Below are positions 1 through 7,784 of a stretch of 64,000 bases of DNA, piece after piece. The first letter of the stretch is position 1; the number at the start of each line of letters is the position of its first letter. The notes beneath the pieces are model-generated. The model made no database searches, was not told the DNA's origin, and worked only from the letters and a program-made list of their open reading frames with translations. The translations under genes and the position numbers were made by a program. This DNA is from an uncultured Deferribacterales bacterium (GTDB lineage: Bacteria; Chrysiogenota; Deferribacteres; Deferribacterales; Mucispirillaceae): positions 1 to 64,000 of the forward strand of contig CANTXF010000044.1 of NCBI GenBank assembly GCA_947853665.1. The letters are read 5' to 3'.

Positions 1-444
1 GAGGCGGCAAGAGCCGGGGAGGCGGGCAGAGGCTTCGCCGTTGTTGCGGACGAGGTAAGGAAGCTGGCCGAGCGCACCCAGAAAGCCACCAGCGAAATAG
101 AAGGCATAATAGCAGATTTTCAGAAAAAATCCGCCAAGGCGTCGGAAGAAATGACTTCCGCCGGGGAAACGGTGGAAAAAGGCGTGGAGGTTATAGAAGC
201 CACTTCTTCCTCTTTCGTCTCCGTGGTGGATGGAGTGGGGAGCGTTGCCGAAAGCACCAACGGGCTTATGGCTTCCGTTTCCGAGCAGTATGAGATCGTT
301 CATGCCGTAAGCGATAAAACTCAAGTTATCGCAAGCGGCATAGAGGAGAGCAACGCCGCCGTGTCGGAGGTAGCTCTTACCGTATCACATCTGCAGGAGA
401 GGGCCGAGCGCATGAAAACCCTGGTTGGGCAGTTTAAGGCTTAA
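1..444 (+). CDS. Methyl-accepting chemotaxis protein, C-terminal end (partial)
   Basis: The frame is open from the first base, so the gene starts outside the window; only the last 147 codons are present. The opening residues ([20 protein letters not shown], then KLAERT) are the highly conserved hairpin tip of the MCP signalling domain, which contacts CheA and CheW. The remainder is the descending coiled-coil arm with heptad-like Ala, Ser and Glu. The ligand-binding part is not visible, so the stimulus is unknown. The protein ends QFKA with no CheR/CheB tether pentapeptide. A hairpin terminator follows 50 bases after the stop, so the gene ends its transcription unit. Confidence 0.95.
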   Translation, partial: EAARAGEAGRGFAVVADEVRKLAERTQKATSEIEGIIADFQKKSAKASEEMTSAGETVEKGVEVIEATSSSFVSVVDGVGSVAESTNGLMASVSEQYEIVHAVSDKTQVIASGIEESNAAVSEVALTVSHLQERAERMKTLVGQFKA

Positions 445-494
445 ACTCAGGCGTATATTTTAAATTGCGGCGCAGGGATAAACCCGCGCTTTTT

Positions 495-530
495 CCCCTT
501 TTCGCGTACGGCGGGAAGGGGTTTTTATTT
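495..530 (+). terminator. Rho-independent terminator after the chemotaxis receptor
   Basis: The arms CCCCTT (495-500) and AAGGGG (516-521) form a stem extended by partial GC pairing inside, followed by a T-rich run (522-530). It lies downstream of the receptor stop codon. Confidence 0.75.
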
Positions 531-644
531 GCCGTGCCCCGTAAAATATTGTTTTTTTCCAAAAAAACATTGAATTATACATCTTTGTTCTGATAATATA
601 CAAAATTGGCCGCACGGTAAACGGTACCGGTGCGTTAAAAATAA

Positions 645-875
645 TCGCAAGCTATACCCTTACATAGATTAATAAAGTTACGGGAAATATTTATAATACG
701 GCGGCTTGCTCATATCAATAAATAATAAGACTAAAAAGCGCTTGGCAAGGCGCTGTCTAAGTGGCTTTTGCCCCGGATTTGCCTGCCTGAGCAGGTCTTA
801 TTATGAATATTTTTGACGTTACGGAGCATTATTATAATTATTTGCCGTAACTATCTGCTTCAGGGGATAGCCGCC
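645..875 (+). repeat. Dispersed intergenic inverted-repeat element, copy A
   Basis: A non-coding block of about 230 bp whose ends are imperfect inverted repeats. The left end reads GCTATACCCTTACATAG, then AGTTACGGGAAATATTTATAAT-like sequence; the right end, reverse-complemented, reads GGCTATCCCCTGAAGCAGAT, then AGTTACGGCAAATAATTATAAT. The centre carries CTTGCTCAT, a hairpin-forming GCGCTTGGCAAGGCGC segment and GTCTTATTATGAAT. The same layout recurs at 15175, 19362, 19537 and 57327. It contains no credible ORF. With the terminator at 495 it accounts for most of the 445-901 gap; 531-644 is AT-rich and shows nothing definite. Confidence 0.8.
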
Positions 876-901
876 AAAATAAAAATAAGGTGCCAGGTTT
901 G

Positions 902-1966
902 ATGGAGACCATTGTACAACAGCTTCTGAACGGCCTTACCGTCGGCGGCATATACGCGTTGATAGCCCTTGGCTACACCATGGTATACGGCATAATAAAG
1001 CTTATCAACTTCGCTCACGGCGATATTTTTATGGTAGGGGCCTTCGTGGGGCTGCTGGCCGTCAACCTTATAGCCGACAGCTTTATCGTAGCCGTTCTGG
1101 CGGCGGTTGTTTTCTGCGGGTTTCTGGGTATTTTCGTCGAAAAGGTGGCTTACAGGCCGCTGCGCGAAAATTCGCCTAAAGTGGTTATAACCTCCGCCCT
1201 GGGGCTTATGCTTATAATACTCCTCGCCGTTTTCGCAAGGGGAGACGTGGCTGGTATCGTTTCCTCGGGTACTTTCTGGATAGGCGCGGTTCTTATCCTT
1301 GCAGTAATGTTCTGGCTCATAAGGGGCCGGGTAAGCGGCAGGAACAAAAACGGCAATTCCCGCATAAACGCCCTTATAAGCGCCATAGGAATGTCCATAG
1401 TGATTTCCAATATGGTTATGCTCCTTAACGGGCCTCAGAGGGAGGTTTACCCGCGTCTTCTGCCGGATTACAGCTTCAGCGCCGGCCCTTTCCATATTTC
1501 CGCCCTTCAGCTTTTTATCATAGCCGTATCGTTCGTTCTTATGTATCTTCTTTATTATATAGTGCATAAAACAAAAACCGGCCTTGCCATGAGGGCCGTT
1601 TCCCATAACCTTAACGCGGCCAGGCTAATGGGCATAAACCCGGACAGGATAATATCCTTTACGTTTCTTATAGGCTCCTGTCTCGCCGCCGTGGCCGGCG
1701 TTCTTGTGGGCACGTATTACAACATAGCCGACCCGAACGTGGGCATGATGTACGGCCTCAAAGCCTTTGTCGCCGCCGTGCTGGGGGGCATAGGCAGTAT
1801 TCCGGGGGCCGTGGTGGGCGGCATAGTCCTGGGCGTGGCGGAGGTTATGGGGGTGGCGTTTATATCGCCTTCTTTCAGGGACGCGATAGCTTTCGGCATA
1901 TTGATTTTTATTCTTATAGTAAAGCCCACCGGCCTGTTCGGCACGAAAATGAAGGAAAAGGTGTGA
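902..1966 (+). CDS. livH: Branched-chain amino acid ABC transporter permease LivH
   Basis: Inner-membrane permease of a HAAT-family importer for Leu/Ile/Val or related acids. About 354 residues, mostly hydrophobic, with the family's N-terminal block GGIYALIALGYTMVYGIIK followed by LINFAHGD and a late loop GGIGSIPGAVVGG that couples to the ATPase. I chose ATG 902 (METIVQQLLNGL) because other LivH proteins begin this way; a GTG at 890 in the same frame would add four residues. It is the first gene of livHMGF and is one base from livM. No periplasmic binding protein (livJ/livK) is present in the window, so substrate specificity cannot be read and the binding protein must be encoded elsewhere. 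Confidence 0.93.
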   Translation: METIVQQLLNGLTVGGIYALIALGYTMVYGIIKLINFAHGDIFMVGAFVGLLAVNLIADSFIVAVLAAVVFCGFLGIFVEKVAYRPLRENSPKVVITSALGLMLIILLAVFARGDVAGIVSSGTFWIGAVLILAVMFWLIRGRVSGRNKNGNSRINALISAIGMSIVISNMVMLLNGPQREVYPRLLPDYSFSAGPFHISALQLFIIAVSFVLMYLLYYIVHKTKTGLAMRAVSHNLNAARLMGINPDRIISFTFLIGSCLAAVAGVLVGTYYNIADPNVGMMYGLKAFVAAVLGGIGSIPGAVVGGIVLGVAEVMGVAFISPSFRDAIAFGILIFILIVKPTGLFGTKMKEKV

Positions 1967-1967
1967 T

Positions 1968-2810
1968 ATGGACACTGTCGCCGGTTTATTCTTGAACGAC
2001 TATGTAATGCAGATCGTTACCATGATCTGTATAAATATAATAATCGTCAGCGGACTGAACCTTATAACTGGCGTTACGGGTATGCTTTCCCTCGGTCATT
2101 CCGCCTTTATGAGCATAGGGGCGTACGCGTCCGCTCTGCTTATGATGAAGGCGGGCTTTCCTTTCTGGCTTTCCATCGCGGGGGCTACATTTTTCGCCGG
2201 GGCGGCCGGCGCTCTTCTGGGCCTTCCCATACTGCGCCTGCGGGGGGATTATCTCGCTATCGCCACTTTGGGCTTCTGCGAGATAGTAAGGGTTATATTC
2301 CTTAACCTTCCGGCGGCGGGCAAGGCGCTGGGGATAAATTCCATCCCTTACGCCACCTCCGCTCCCGTGGCGGTGATACTTGCCGTTCTGGGGCTTCTTT
2401 TTATGCGCAATCTGGAAAGGTCGAAATTCGGCCTTGCCCTGCGCAGCATCAGGGAGGACGAGATCGCCGCCGAAATGATGGGTATAAACGTGGCCCGCTA
2501 TAAGGTGCTGGCTTTTACCATAGGCTCCGCCTTCGCGGGCCTGGGAGGGGCTCTTTACGCCCACCAGATCACTTTTATAAGCCCTAACGATTTCGGCTTT
2601 ATGAAATCCATAGAACTGCTGTGCATGCTTGTGCTTGGCGGCATGGGCAGCCTTATAGGAGTGGTCGCGGGCACCGTTACTCTTACCGCCATTCCTGAAA
2701 TACTGCGCTTTGCTTCCGAATACAGGATGGTTACATACGGAACCGTGCTTATATTTATGATGGTTTTCAGGCCCCAGGGTCTTTTCGGAAATATCCGGGT
2801 AAACGTGTAG
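1968..2810 (+). CDS. livM: Branched-chain amino acid ABC transporter permease LivM
   Basis: Second permease of the importer, 280 residues, which lacks the long N-terminal extension of the E. coli protein. The LivM signature GVTGMLSLGHSAFMSIGAY is near the N-terminus, and GGMGSLIGVVAG near the C-terminus is the ATPase-coupling loop. It starts one base after livH ends and is followed seven bases later by livG, so translation is likely coupled. It forms a heterodimeric channel with LivH. Confidence 0.93.
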   Translation: MDTVAGLFLNDYVMQIVTMICINIIIVSGLNLITGVTGMLSLGHSAFMSIGAYASALLMMKAGFPFWLSIAGATFFAGAAGALLGLPILRLRGDYLAIATLGFCEIVRVIFLNLPAAGKALGINSIPYATSAPVAVILAVLGLLFMRNLERSKFGLALRSIREDEIAAEMMGINVARYKVLAFTIGSAFAGLGGALYAHQITFISPNDFGFMKSIELLCMLVLGGMGSLIGVVAGTVTLTAIPEILRFASEYRMVTYGTVLIFMMVFRPQGLFGNIRVNV

Positions 2811-2817
2811 GTTCTTT

Positions 2818-3612
2818 ATGGAAAAGCATGACAAAATCCTGGAACTGAAAAACGTATCTCTCCACTTCGGCGGCCTTAAAGCCGTAAACGACGTAAGTTT
2901 CTCCATGGGGGCAAACGAGATACTTAGCCTTATAGGCCCTAACGGAGCCGGAAAGACGTCCACCTTTAACCTTATAACCGGCGTTTATACGCCTACTTCC
3001 GGCGACGTGCTTTATAAAGGCCGCCGGGTAAACGACCTTAAACCCTATGAGATAACCCGCGCCGGTATGGCCAGAACCTTCCAGAATATCAGGCTTTTTA
3101 AGCAGCTTACTGTGGAGGAGAATATAATCCTGGCCATGCATAACCTGCGTAAGATAGATCTGGTTCGCTCCGTTCTTTCCACCCCCTTTTATTACAGAGA
3201 GCTGGGCGGCGTAAAAAAGCAGGCGGAAATTTATCTGGATTATTTCGGCCTTATGGAGCACAGGAATATCAGGGCGGAGAACCTGCCCTACGGCAAGCAG
3301 AGGGAGCTTGAAATATGCCGCGCCCTCGCCACGGGGGCGGACGTTCTTCTTCTGGACGAACCGGCGGCCGGGATGAACCCCTCCGAAACGGAGCAGCTTA
3401 TGGTTACCATAAACCGCATAAGAAAGGAGCTTTCCAAAGGCGTTTTTCTTATAGAACACGATATGAAGCTGGTAATGGGCATATCCGACCGTATAGTGGT
3501 GCTCGACTACGGCAGAAAGATAGCCGAAGGCTCCCCGGAGGAAATAAGGAACGACCGCCGCGTTATAGACGCCTATCTAGGCAAAGAGGTGGAAGAAAAT
3601 GCTGAAGCTTGA
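2818..3612 (+). CDS. livG: Branched-chain amino acid ABC transporter ATPase LivG
   Basis: Cytoplasmic ATPase of 264 residues. Walker A is GPNGAGKT (residues 40-47), followed by the LivG pattern of a Q-loop at RTFQNIRLF, a degenerate signature LPYGKQRELEICRAL and Walker B VLLLDEPAAGMNPSE, then the H-loop LIEHDM. The degenerate signature is normal for LivG, which pairs with LivF. It overlaps livF by 14 bases, which suggests coupled translation. Confidence 0.95.
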   Translation: MEKHDKILELKNVSLHFGGLKAVNDVSFSMGANEILSLIGPNGAGKTSTFNLITGVYTPTSGDVLYKGRRVNDLKPYEITRAGMARTFQNIRLFKQLTVEENIILAMHNLRKIDLVRSVLSTPFYYRELGGVKKQAEIYLDYFGLMEHRNIRAENLPYGKQRELEICRALATGADVLLLDEPAAGMNPSETEQLMVTINRIRKELSKGVFLIEHDMKLVMGISDRIVVLDYGRKIAEGSPEEIRNDRRVIDAYLGKEVEENAEA

Positions 3613-4303
3613 TTCCGTATGCACCAGATACGGCAACATATACGCCCTTAAAGGCGTAAGCATTCATGTTAACGAAGGCGAAATCGTAACTATAATAGGC
3701 GCTAACGGAGCGGGAAAATCCACCACCCTAAATACCATATCCGGTATCGTCCGCTCCGTTTCGGGGAGCGTTTTCTTTAACGGGGCGGATATTACGTCCA
3801 TGCCGACGGAAAAAATAGTTGAAAGCGGGCTTATACAGGTTCCCGAAGGGAGGGAAATATTTCCTTTGCTCACCGTTTACGAAAACCTTATACTTGGCGC
3901 TTATTTAAGGAAAGATAAAGCTGCCGTGGCAAAGGACGTGGAATACGTTACCGGCCTTTTTCCCAGGCTTTCCGAGCGTTTTAAACAGCTTGGCGGCACC
4001 CTGTCCGGCGGGGAGCAGCAGATGCTCGCCATTGCCAGGGCCCTTATGTCAAAGCCGAAGCTGCTGCTTATGGACGAGCCGTCTTTAGGGCTTTCTCCCA
4101 TATACGTTCAAAATATTTTCAGCGTTATAAAAGAGATAAATAAAGAAGGCACGGCGGTGCTCCTTGTGGAGCAGAACGCCAATATGGCCCTTTCCGTGGC
4201 CTCAAGAGGCTACGTTATGGAAACGGGGAAAATAATAATGGAAGACAAAGCCTCCAACCTGCTGGATAACGAAAGCGTCCGCGCGGCCTATCTGGGCATT
4301 TAA
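3599..4303 (+). CDS. livF: Branched-chain amino acid ABC transporter ATPase LivF
   Basis: Second ATPase of the importer, 234 residues. Walker A is GANGAGKS (34-41), the signature is LSGGEQQMLAIARAL, Walker B is LLLMDEPSLGLSP and the H-loop is LVEQNA. It starts inside the end of livG and is the last gene of the operon. Its stop codon overlaps by four bases the stop of the convergent sensor kinase, and no separate terminator is visible, so transcripts from both sides would overlap. Confidence 0.95.
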   Translation: MLKLDSVCTRYGNIYALKGVSIHVNEGEIVTIIGANGAGKSTTLNTISGIVRSVSGSVFFNGADITSMPTEKIVESGLIQVPEGREIFPLLTVYENLILGAYLRKDKAAVAKDVEYVTGLFPRLSERFKQLGGTLSGGEQQMLAIARALMSKPKLLLMDEPSLGLSPIYVQNIFSVIKEINKEGTAVLLVEQNANMALSVASRGYVMETGKIIMEDKASNLLDNESVRAAYLGI

Positions 4304-5880
4304 AGGCTTTCTTCGCTTTCCTTTACGGCCGGCTTATCGCCGCCCACCTCGCTTAAAGGCAGCGTTATCGTTATTTTCGTATATTCGCCCAGGCTGGATT
4401 CCAGGTTCATGGAGCCCTTGTGGGCTTTTATTATCCTTACGACTATGGAAAGCCCAAGGCCCGTTCCGGGAAATTCTTTTTTAACGTTGCTTCCCCTGTG
4501 GAAACGCACGAACACCTTGTCTATATCCTCCTCCGGTATGCCCACCCCGTGGTCGGTGCAGCTTATCGAGTAGGAGTCTCCCTCTATTCCCGCTTTGAGC
4601 AGTATCTTTCCGTTCTGGCGGGAATACTTTACGGCGTTGGATATAATGTTTGACATAACGCTCGAAAAGGTCTCCCCGTCCACATATATTACGTCGTTTT
4701 CGTTTATCTCTATTGCAAGCTCCAGATTTTTCGCCTTTATTTCCAAATCGAAAAGCTCTGATATTTCGCTTGCCATTTCACGGATATTTACGGGTATCTT
4801 ATGATATACGTGCTGCTCGTGCTCCAGGCGGCTAAGGGTTATTATGTCGTTGAACATATTTTTTATGGCGTTTATGTTGTTTTTCATGGAAGAGGCGAAT
4901 TTGGTGCGCACCTCATCGTTCTGAAGTATGCGGGAGTCGTTTAAAAGCTCCGAATAGGAAAGTATTTTAGTAAGGGGCGTTCGTATCTCGTGGGATACGG
5001 AATCGAGCAAATCCGTTTTAAGCTGGTTAAGGCTACCCAGCGTTTTATTTTTCCGCTCAAGCTCGTTTACCGCCGCGATATATTTTGACACCGCCTCTGA
5101 AAGCCTGGCCTTCATTATCTCGTCGTTGGAGGCTATCTGGGCGCTCATCTGGTCGAAAGCCTTGGAAAGCGTCTCTATTTCGTCGTCCGTAGTTATATCC
5201 GTGCGGACTCTGCTGCCCCGGCCTATGGCGTCCGTAGCGTTTGTAAGGGTTCTTATATGGCGAACGATAAGCCAGTATATAAGAAAGCATATCACGGCCA
5301 GGATGCTTACGAAGCCCACAATTATGGTGTAAATGACGATCTTACTGCTTGCGGCCATGGTTTTTTCTATTTCTTCCAGGGAAAAGGTAATGGATATAAG
5401 GCCCCTGAAATCGTTTACCCTGTAATCCTGATGCCTGTGGCAGCTCAGGCACCACTCGTTTATATAAAGGGGCGCCGCGTACATATACACGTTTCCCAGT
5501 TCCGGGTCGCTTGCCACCTTAGAATATTCGTTTTTCATGTTGTCCTTCATTTCGTGCATGGCTTCTATCTCGAAGGGCGAGGGGGCGTTTTCCGGGTTTA
5601 TGAGCTTGTCGCTCGTTATATGGAAGCGAAAGGACGCCATATTATCCGCGTAGCGGGAAAGCTCTTTAGTGGCCACGGCGGGAACTGGCTCTATCCTGTC
5701 CCTGTTTTCCGCAACCCACTGGCGGGTTACCACTATCATCTGATGTATGGCTTGGGCCCTTATATGGGCCTGCTCCAGTATGGTCCTCTGCTGATTTTCC
5801 CACAGGAGGGTCACGGAGGGTATCATAATTATCAGGATTACCACGGAAAGCAGGAATATGATTTTCGCCATTAGTTTCAT
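4300..5880 (-). CDS. Membrane sensor histidine kinase with periplasmic c-haem motif (DUF3365/Tll0287-like)
   Basis: 526 residues. TM1 is about 7-27. A periplasmic domain (about 30-180) has the Tll0287-like features FRFHITSDKLINPENAP and a CXXCH motif CLSCH (144-148), which should bind haem c. TM2 is about 181-206, followed by HAMP, a coiled stretch, HisKA with the phospho-acceptor His297 in SHEIRTPL, and a complete HATPase (N box NIISNAVKYS, DHGVGIP, GTGLGLSIV). It lies 43 bases after napH on the same strand, so it is probably co-transcribed with napMADGH. Haem in a periplasmic sensor suggests detection of redox state or a gas such as NO (inference). No response regulator is adjacent. The ribosome-binding site is weak, and a second ATG lies three codons downstream. 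Confidence 0.85.
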   Translation of the reverse strand: MKLMAKIIFLLSVVILIIMIPSVTLLWENQQRTILEQAHIRAQAIHQMIVVTRQWVAENRDRIEPVPAVATKELSRYADNMASFRFHITSDKLINPENAPSPFEIEAMHEMKDNMKNEYSKVASDPELGNVYMYAAPLYINEWCLSCHRHQDYRVNDFRGLISITFSLEEIEKTMAASSKIVIYTIIVGFVSILAVICFLIYWLIVRHIRTLTNATDAIGRGSRVRTDITTDDEIETLSKAFDQMSAQIASNDEIMKARLSEAVSKYIAAVNELERKNKTLGSLNQLKTDLLDSVSHEIRTPLTKILSYSELLNDSRILQNDEVRTKFASSMKNNINAIKNMFNDIITLSRLEHEQHVYHKIPVNIREMASEISELFDLEIKAKNLELAIEINENDVIYVDGETFSSVMSNIISNAVKYSRQNGKILLKAGIEGDSYSISCTDHGVGIPEEDIDKVFVRFHRGSNVKKEFPGTGLGLSIVVRIIKAHKGSMNLESSLGEYTKITITLPLSEVGGDKPAVKESEESL

Positions 5881-5923
5881 ATCGGAATAATACGATGAAA
5901 CCGGCTTCTAAATCAAGGGAGAC

Positions 5924-6718
5924 TTATTTTATCCTGAATTTGAGGGTATCCGTTTTTCTGTTGTCCGGGCATATGCTTACGCATTCCCCGCAGTTGTGGC
6001 ACTGGGATGAGGCGCCGTCCTTTCTGGGGTCGAGAACCATAGGGCACGCCTTTACGCAGCGGGAGCAGCCGGAGCAGCTGCCGGAATATTCCACCCGCAG
6101 GCCCTTCGAGCTTTTAAAAATACTCAGCACCGTTCCCGTAGGGCAGAAAAATCTACACCAGAAACGGTATACGAAGAAAGTTTCTATTATTAGAACTATA
6201 GGGATGAATATAAATTCCGCCGTGAGGGTGAAATGCTTTATCAGCATTACGGCCTGGGATGATAGTACGGAAGGGGGCGATATAAGGTAAAGCAGCGGAA
6301 CGCCGGCCGCGCCTACAAGTATGAAGCCGGATATGAGAAGGGCGTAGCGGAAAAAATTAGCTTTCGATGGGCCGCTTTCGCTGTAAACCGGTTTCAGAGG
6401 TTTAAGCCCCAGTTTTTTTCTTAAAGCTTCTATACCGTCCAGTATAAGATAATAGGGGCAGGCCCAGCTGCACCATACGCGGCCCAGCAGCACGGCTATA
6501 AGCAGAGGCAGCGTTACGGAAGCTATCATAACCGCCTTAATCTCGTGGGAGGCAAACACTGCCTGAAGCACGGCCAGAGGGTCGGACACGGCTAGCTCCC
6601 CCACGTCCATAGATATGTAGGTGCCTTTTATAAAATAGATTTCCAGCATATTCAGCGCCGGAACTATAAACATAAGCAGAAAAAAGAACCACTGGATTAT
6701 TCTGCGGCAACGGCTCAT
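5924..6718 (-). CDS. napH: NapH, membrane iron-sulfur protein of a quinol dehydrogenase
   Basis: 264 residues. Four transmembrane helices carry the NapH/NosR cytoplasmic motifs CSWACPYY and FWCRFFCPTG, followed by two 4Fe-4S ferredoxin motifs, CSGCSRCVKACP and CHNCGECVSICP. In this family NapH oxidises menaquinol and passes electrons to NapG. The open frame extends upstream inside napG, but I chose the ATG at 6718 (MSRCRRIIQW) because it overlaps the napG stop codon by one base (TAATG) and gives the expected N-terminus. It is the last structural nap gene, and the sensor kinase follows. Confidence 0.92.
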   Translation of the reverse strand: MSRCRRIIQWFFFLLMFIVPALNMLEIYFIKGTYISMDVGELAVSDPLAVLQAVFASHEIKAVMIASVTLPLLIAVLLGRVWCSWACPYYLILDGIEALRKKLGLKPLKPVYSESGPSKANFFRYALLISGFILVGAAGVPLLYLISPPSVLSSQAVMLIKHFTLTAEFIFIPIVLIIETFFVYRFWCRFFCPTGTVLSIFKSSKGLRVEYSGSCSGCSRCVKACPMVLDPRKDGASSQCHNCGECVSICPDNRKTDTLKFRIK

Positions 6719-7335
6719 TATTTGCCCATCCTTTTTAAAAAGTGGTAATATCCCGCCGTAGCCGCGTCGGGCATATCCTTTGGGATTATGGAAATGGAGC
6801 GGGGCCGGGTGGGGCAGCGCTCCACGCATAGGCCGCAGCCGGTGCATTTTTCCGTGATTACGGGCGTAAGGCCGTTTTCAAGGCGTATGGCTTCGTGCTG
6901 GAGGGGGCACACGTTGAAGCACGAGCTGCACAGAGCCGCCATGCCGTCGGCTTCCTCCCCGCTTTCCTGCCGGTCGTAAATGTAATTGTTGCAGGTTTCC
7001 TCGTTTATTCTGGCTATACCTATGGAGGTCTGCTCCATTTCCGTAACTTTAGGGTCTATCGCTCCCGTCGGGCACACGCTTGTGCATTTCATGCACAGGT
7101 GGCATCCCGCTTCCTCGGCGTATATGAACGGCGTGCCTATTTCGCCGTATTCCGTTTTTGTGGAACGCTTTACTACATCGTAAGGGCACACTTCCACGCA
7201 GCGGGAACAGCGCACGCAGAGCTTCATAAAGCGCTTTTCGTCCACGGAGCCCGGCGGCCTCATTCTGTTTATTTTATAATGGCCTGAGAAAGGATTTTCG
7301 TTAAGAGCGTTTTTTATGGAATCGAATAAACTCAT
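6718..7335 (-). CDS. napG: NapG-type ferredoxin with four 4Fe-4S clusters, no Tat signal
   Basis: 205 residues with four cysteine clusters: CVRCSRCVEVCP, CHLCMKCTSVCP, a spread cluster ending LCSSCFNVCP, and CTGCGLCVERCP. This is the NapG/MauM arrangement. Canonical NapG is exported by Tat, but here the protein begins MSLFDSIKNALNEN with no twin-arginine motif or hydrophobic stretch, and the start is fixed by a four-base ATGA overlap with napD. The mature protein may therefore stay in the cytoplasm, or may be exported with a partner. It works with NapH in electron transfer from the quinol pool. Confidence 0.88.
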   Translation of the reverse strand: MSLFDSIKNALNENPFSGHYKINRMRPPGSVDEKRFMKLCVRCSRCVEVCPYDVVKRSTKTEYGEIGTPFIYAEEAGCHLCMKCTSVCPTGAIDPKVTEMEQTSIGIARINEETCNNYIYDRQESGEEADGMAALCSSCFNVCPLQHEAIRLENGLTPVITEKCTGCGLCVERCPTRPRSISIIPKDMPDAATAGYYHFLKRMGK

Positions 7336-7643
7336 TGTCCGCGTTTCTTTTTAAAGATTTCCTCAAAATTTATATCCGGTTTTACGTCGCCGTTTAAAAG
7401 CCCTTCCACTTCCTCTCCGAAATGAAAGGCGTAGTGGGCCACGTCTTCCACCGCGTCGCTTTCCAGCAGGGCCTTTTCCGTTTCTTCTATCCCTTGAGCG
7501 CTTTCGGCTTCCGTAACGATTACTATTTTGCCTTTATTCATATCCTTATCATATATTTCCACGTTAGGAAAGGATGCTATCAGTTTTTCTACCTCGCCGG
7601 CCCGGTTTGCGTTAAAATATACGACGCTTGCTGCAAATATCAT
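7332..7643 (-). CDS. napD: NapD, NapA maturation chaperone
   Basis: 103 residues. It has the small ferredoxin-like NapD fold pattern: a beta strand with ASVVYFN, then LIASFPNVEIYDKD and GKIVIVTEAES, as in proteins that bind the NapA Tat signal before molybdenum cofactor insertion. The acidic C-terminal tail (DINFEEIFKKKRGQ) is longer than in E. coli. It lies downstream of napA and overlaps napG by four bases. Its position in the nap cluster supports the call more than its weak sequence similarity. Confidence 0.85.
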   Translation of the reverse strand: MIFAASVVYFNANRAGEVEKLIASFPNVEIYDKDMNKGKIVIVTEAESAQGIEETEKALLESDAVEDVAHYAFHFGEEVEGLLNGDVKPDINFEEIFKKKRGQ

Positions 7644-7666
7644 GTATTTCTCCAGGATTTATCGAC

Positions 7667-7692
7667 GGCGGCCCGCTTAAAAGCGGGCCGCC
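7667..7692. other. Strong hairpin between napA and napD
   Basis: A perfect 12-bp inverted repeat, GGCGGCCCGCTT (7667-7678) and AAGCGGGCCGCC (7681-7692), with a two-base loop and no T run on either strand. A second repeat (GCGGCCGT 7736-7743, ACGGCCGC 7760-7767) lies closer to the napA stop. Both are in the only sizeable gap inside the nap operon. They may stabilise the napA messenger or partly terminate transcription before napDGH (inference). Confidence 0.6.
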
Positions 7693-7784
7693 TGACCGTG
7701 ATGGAGGAGGTATCGCGTAATGGGATGCGAAACCTGCGGCCGTCTTCCGGGTGTAGAAAACGGCCGCTAAAGTATCTTAATCTT

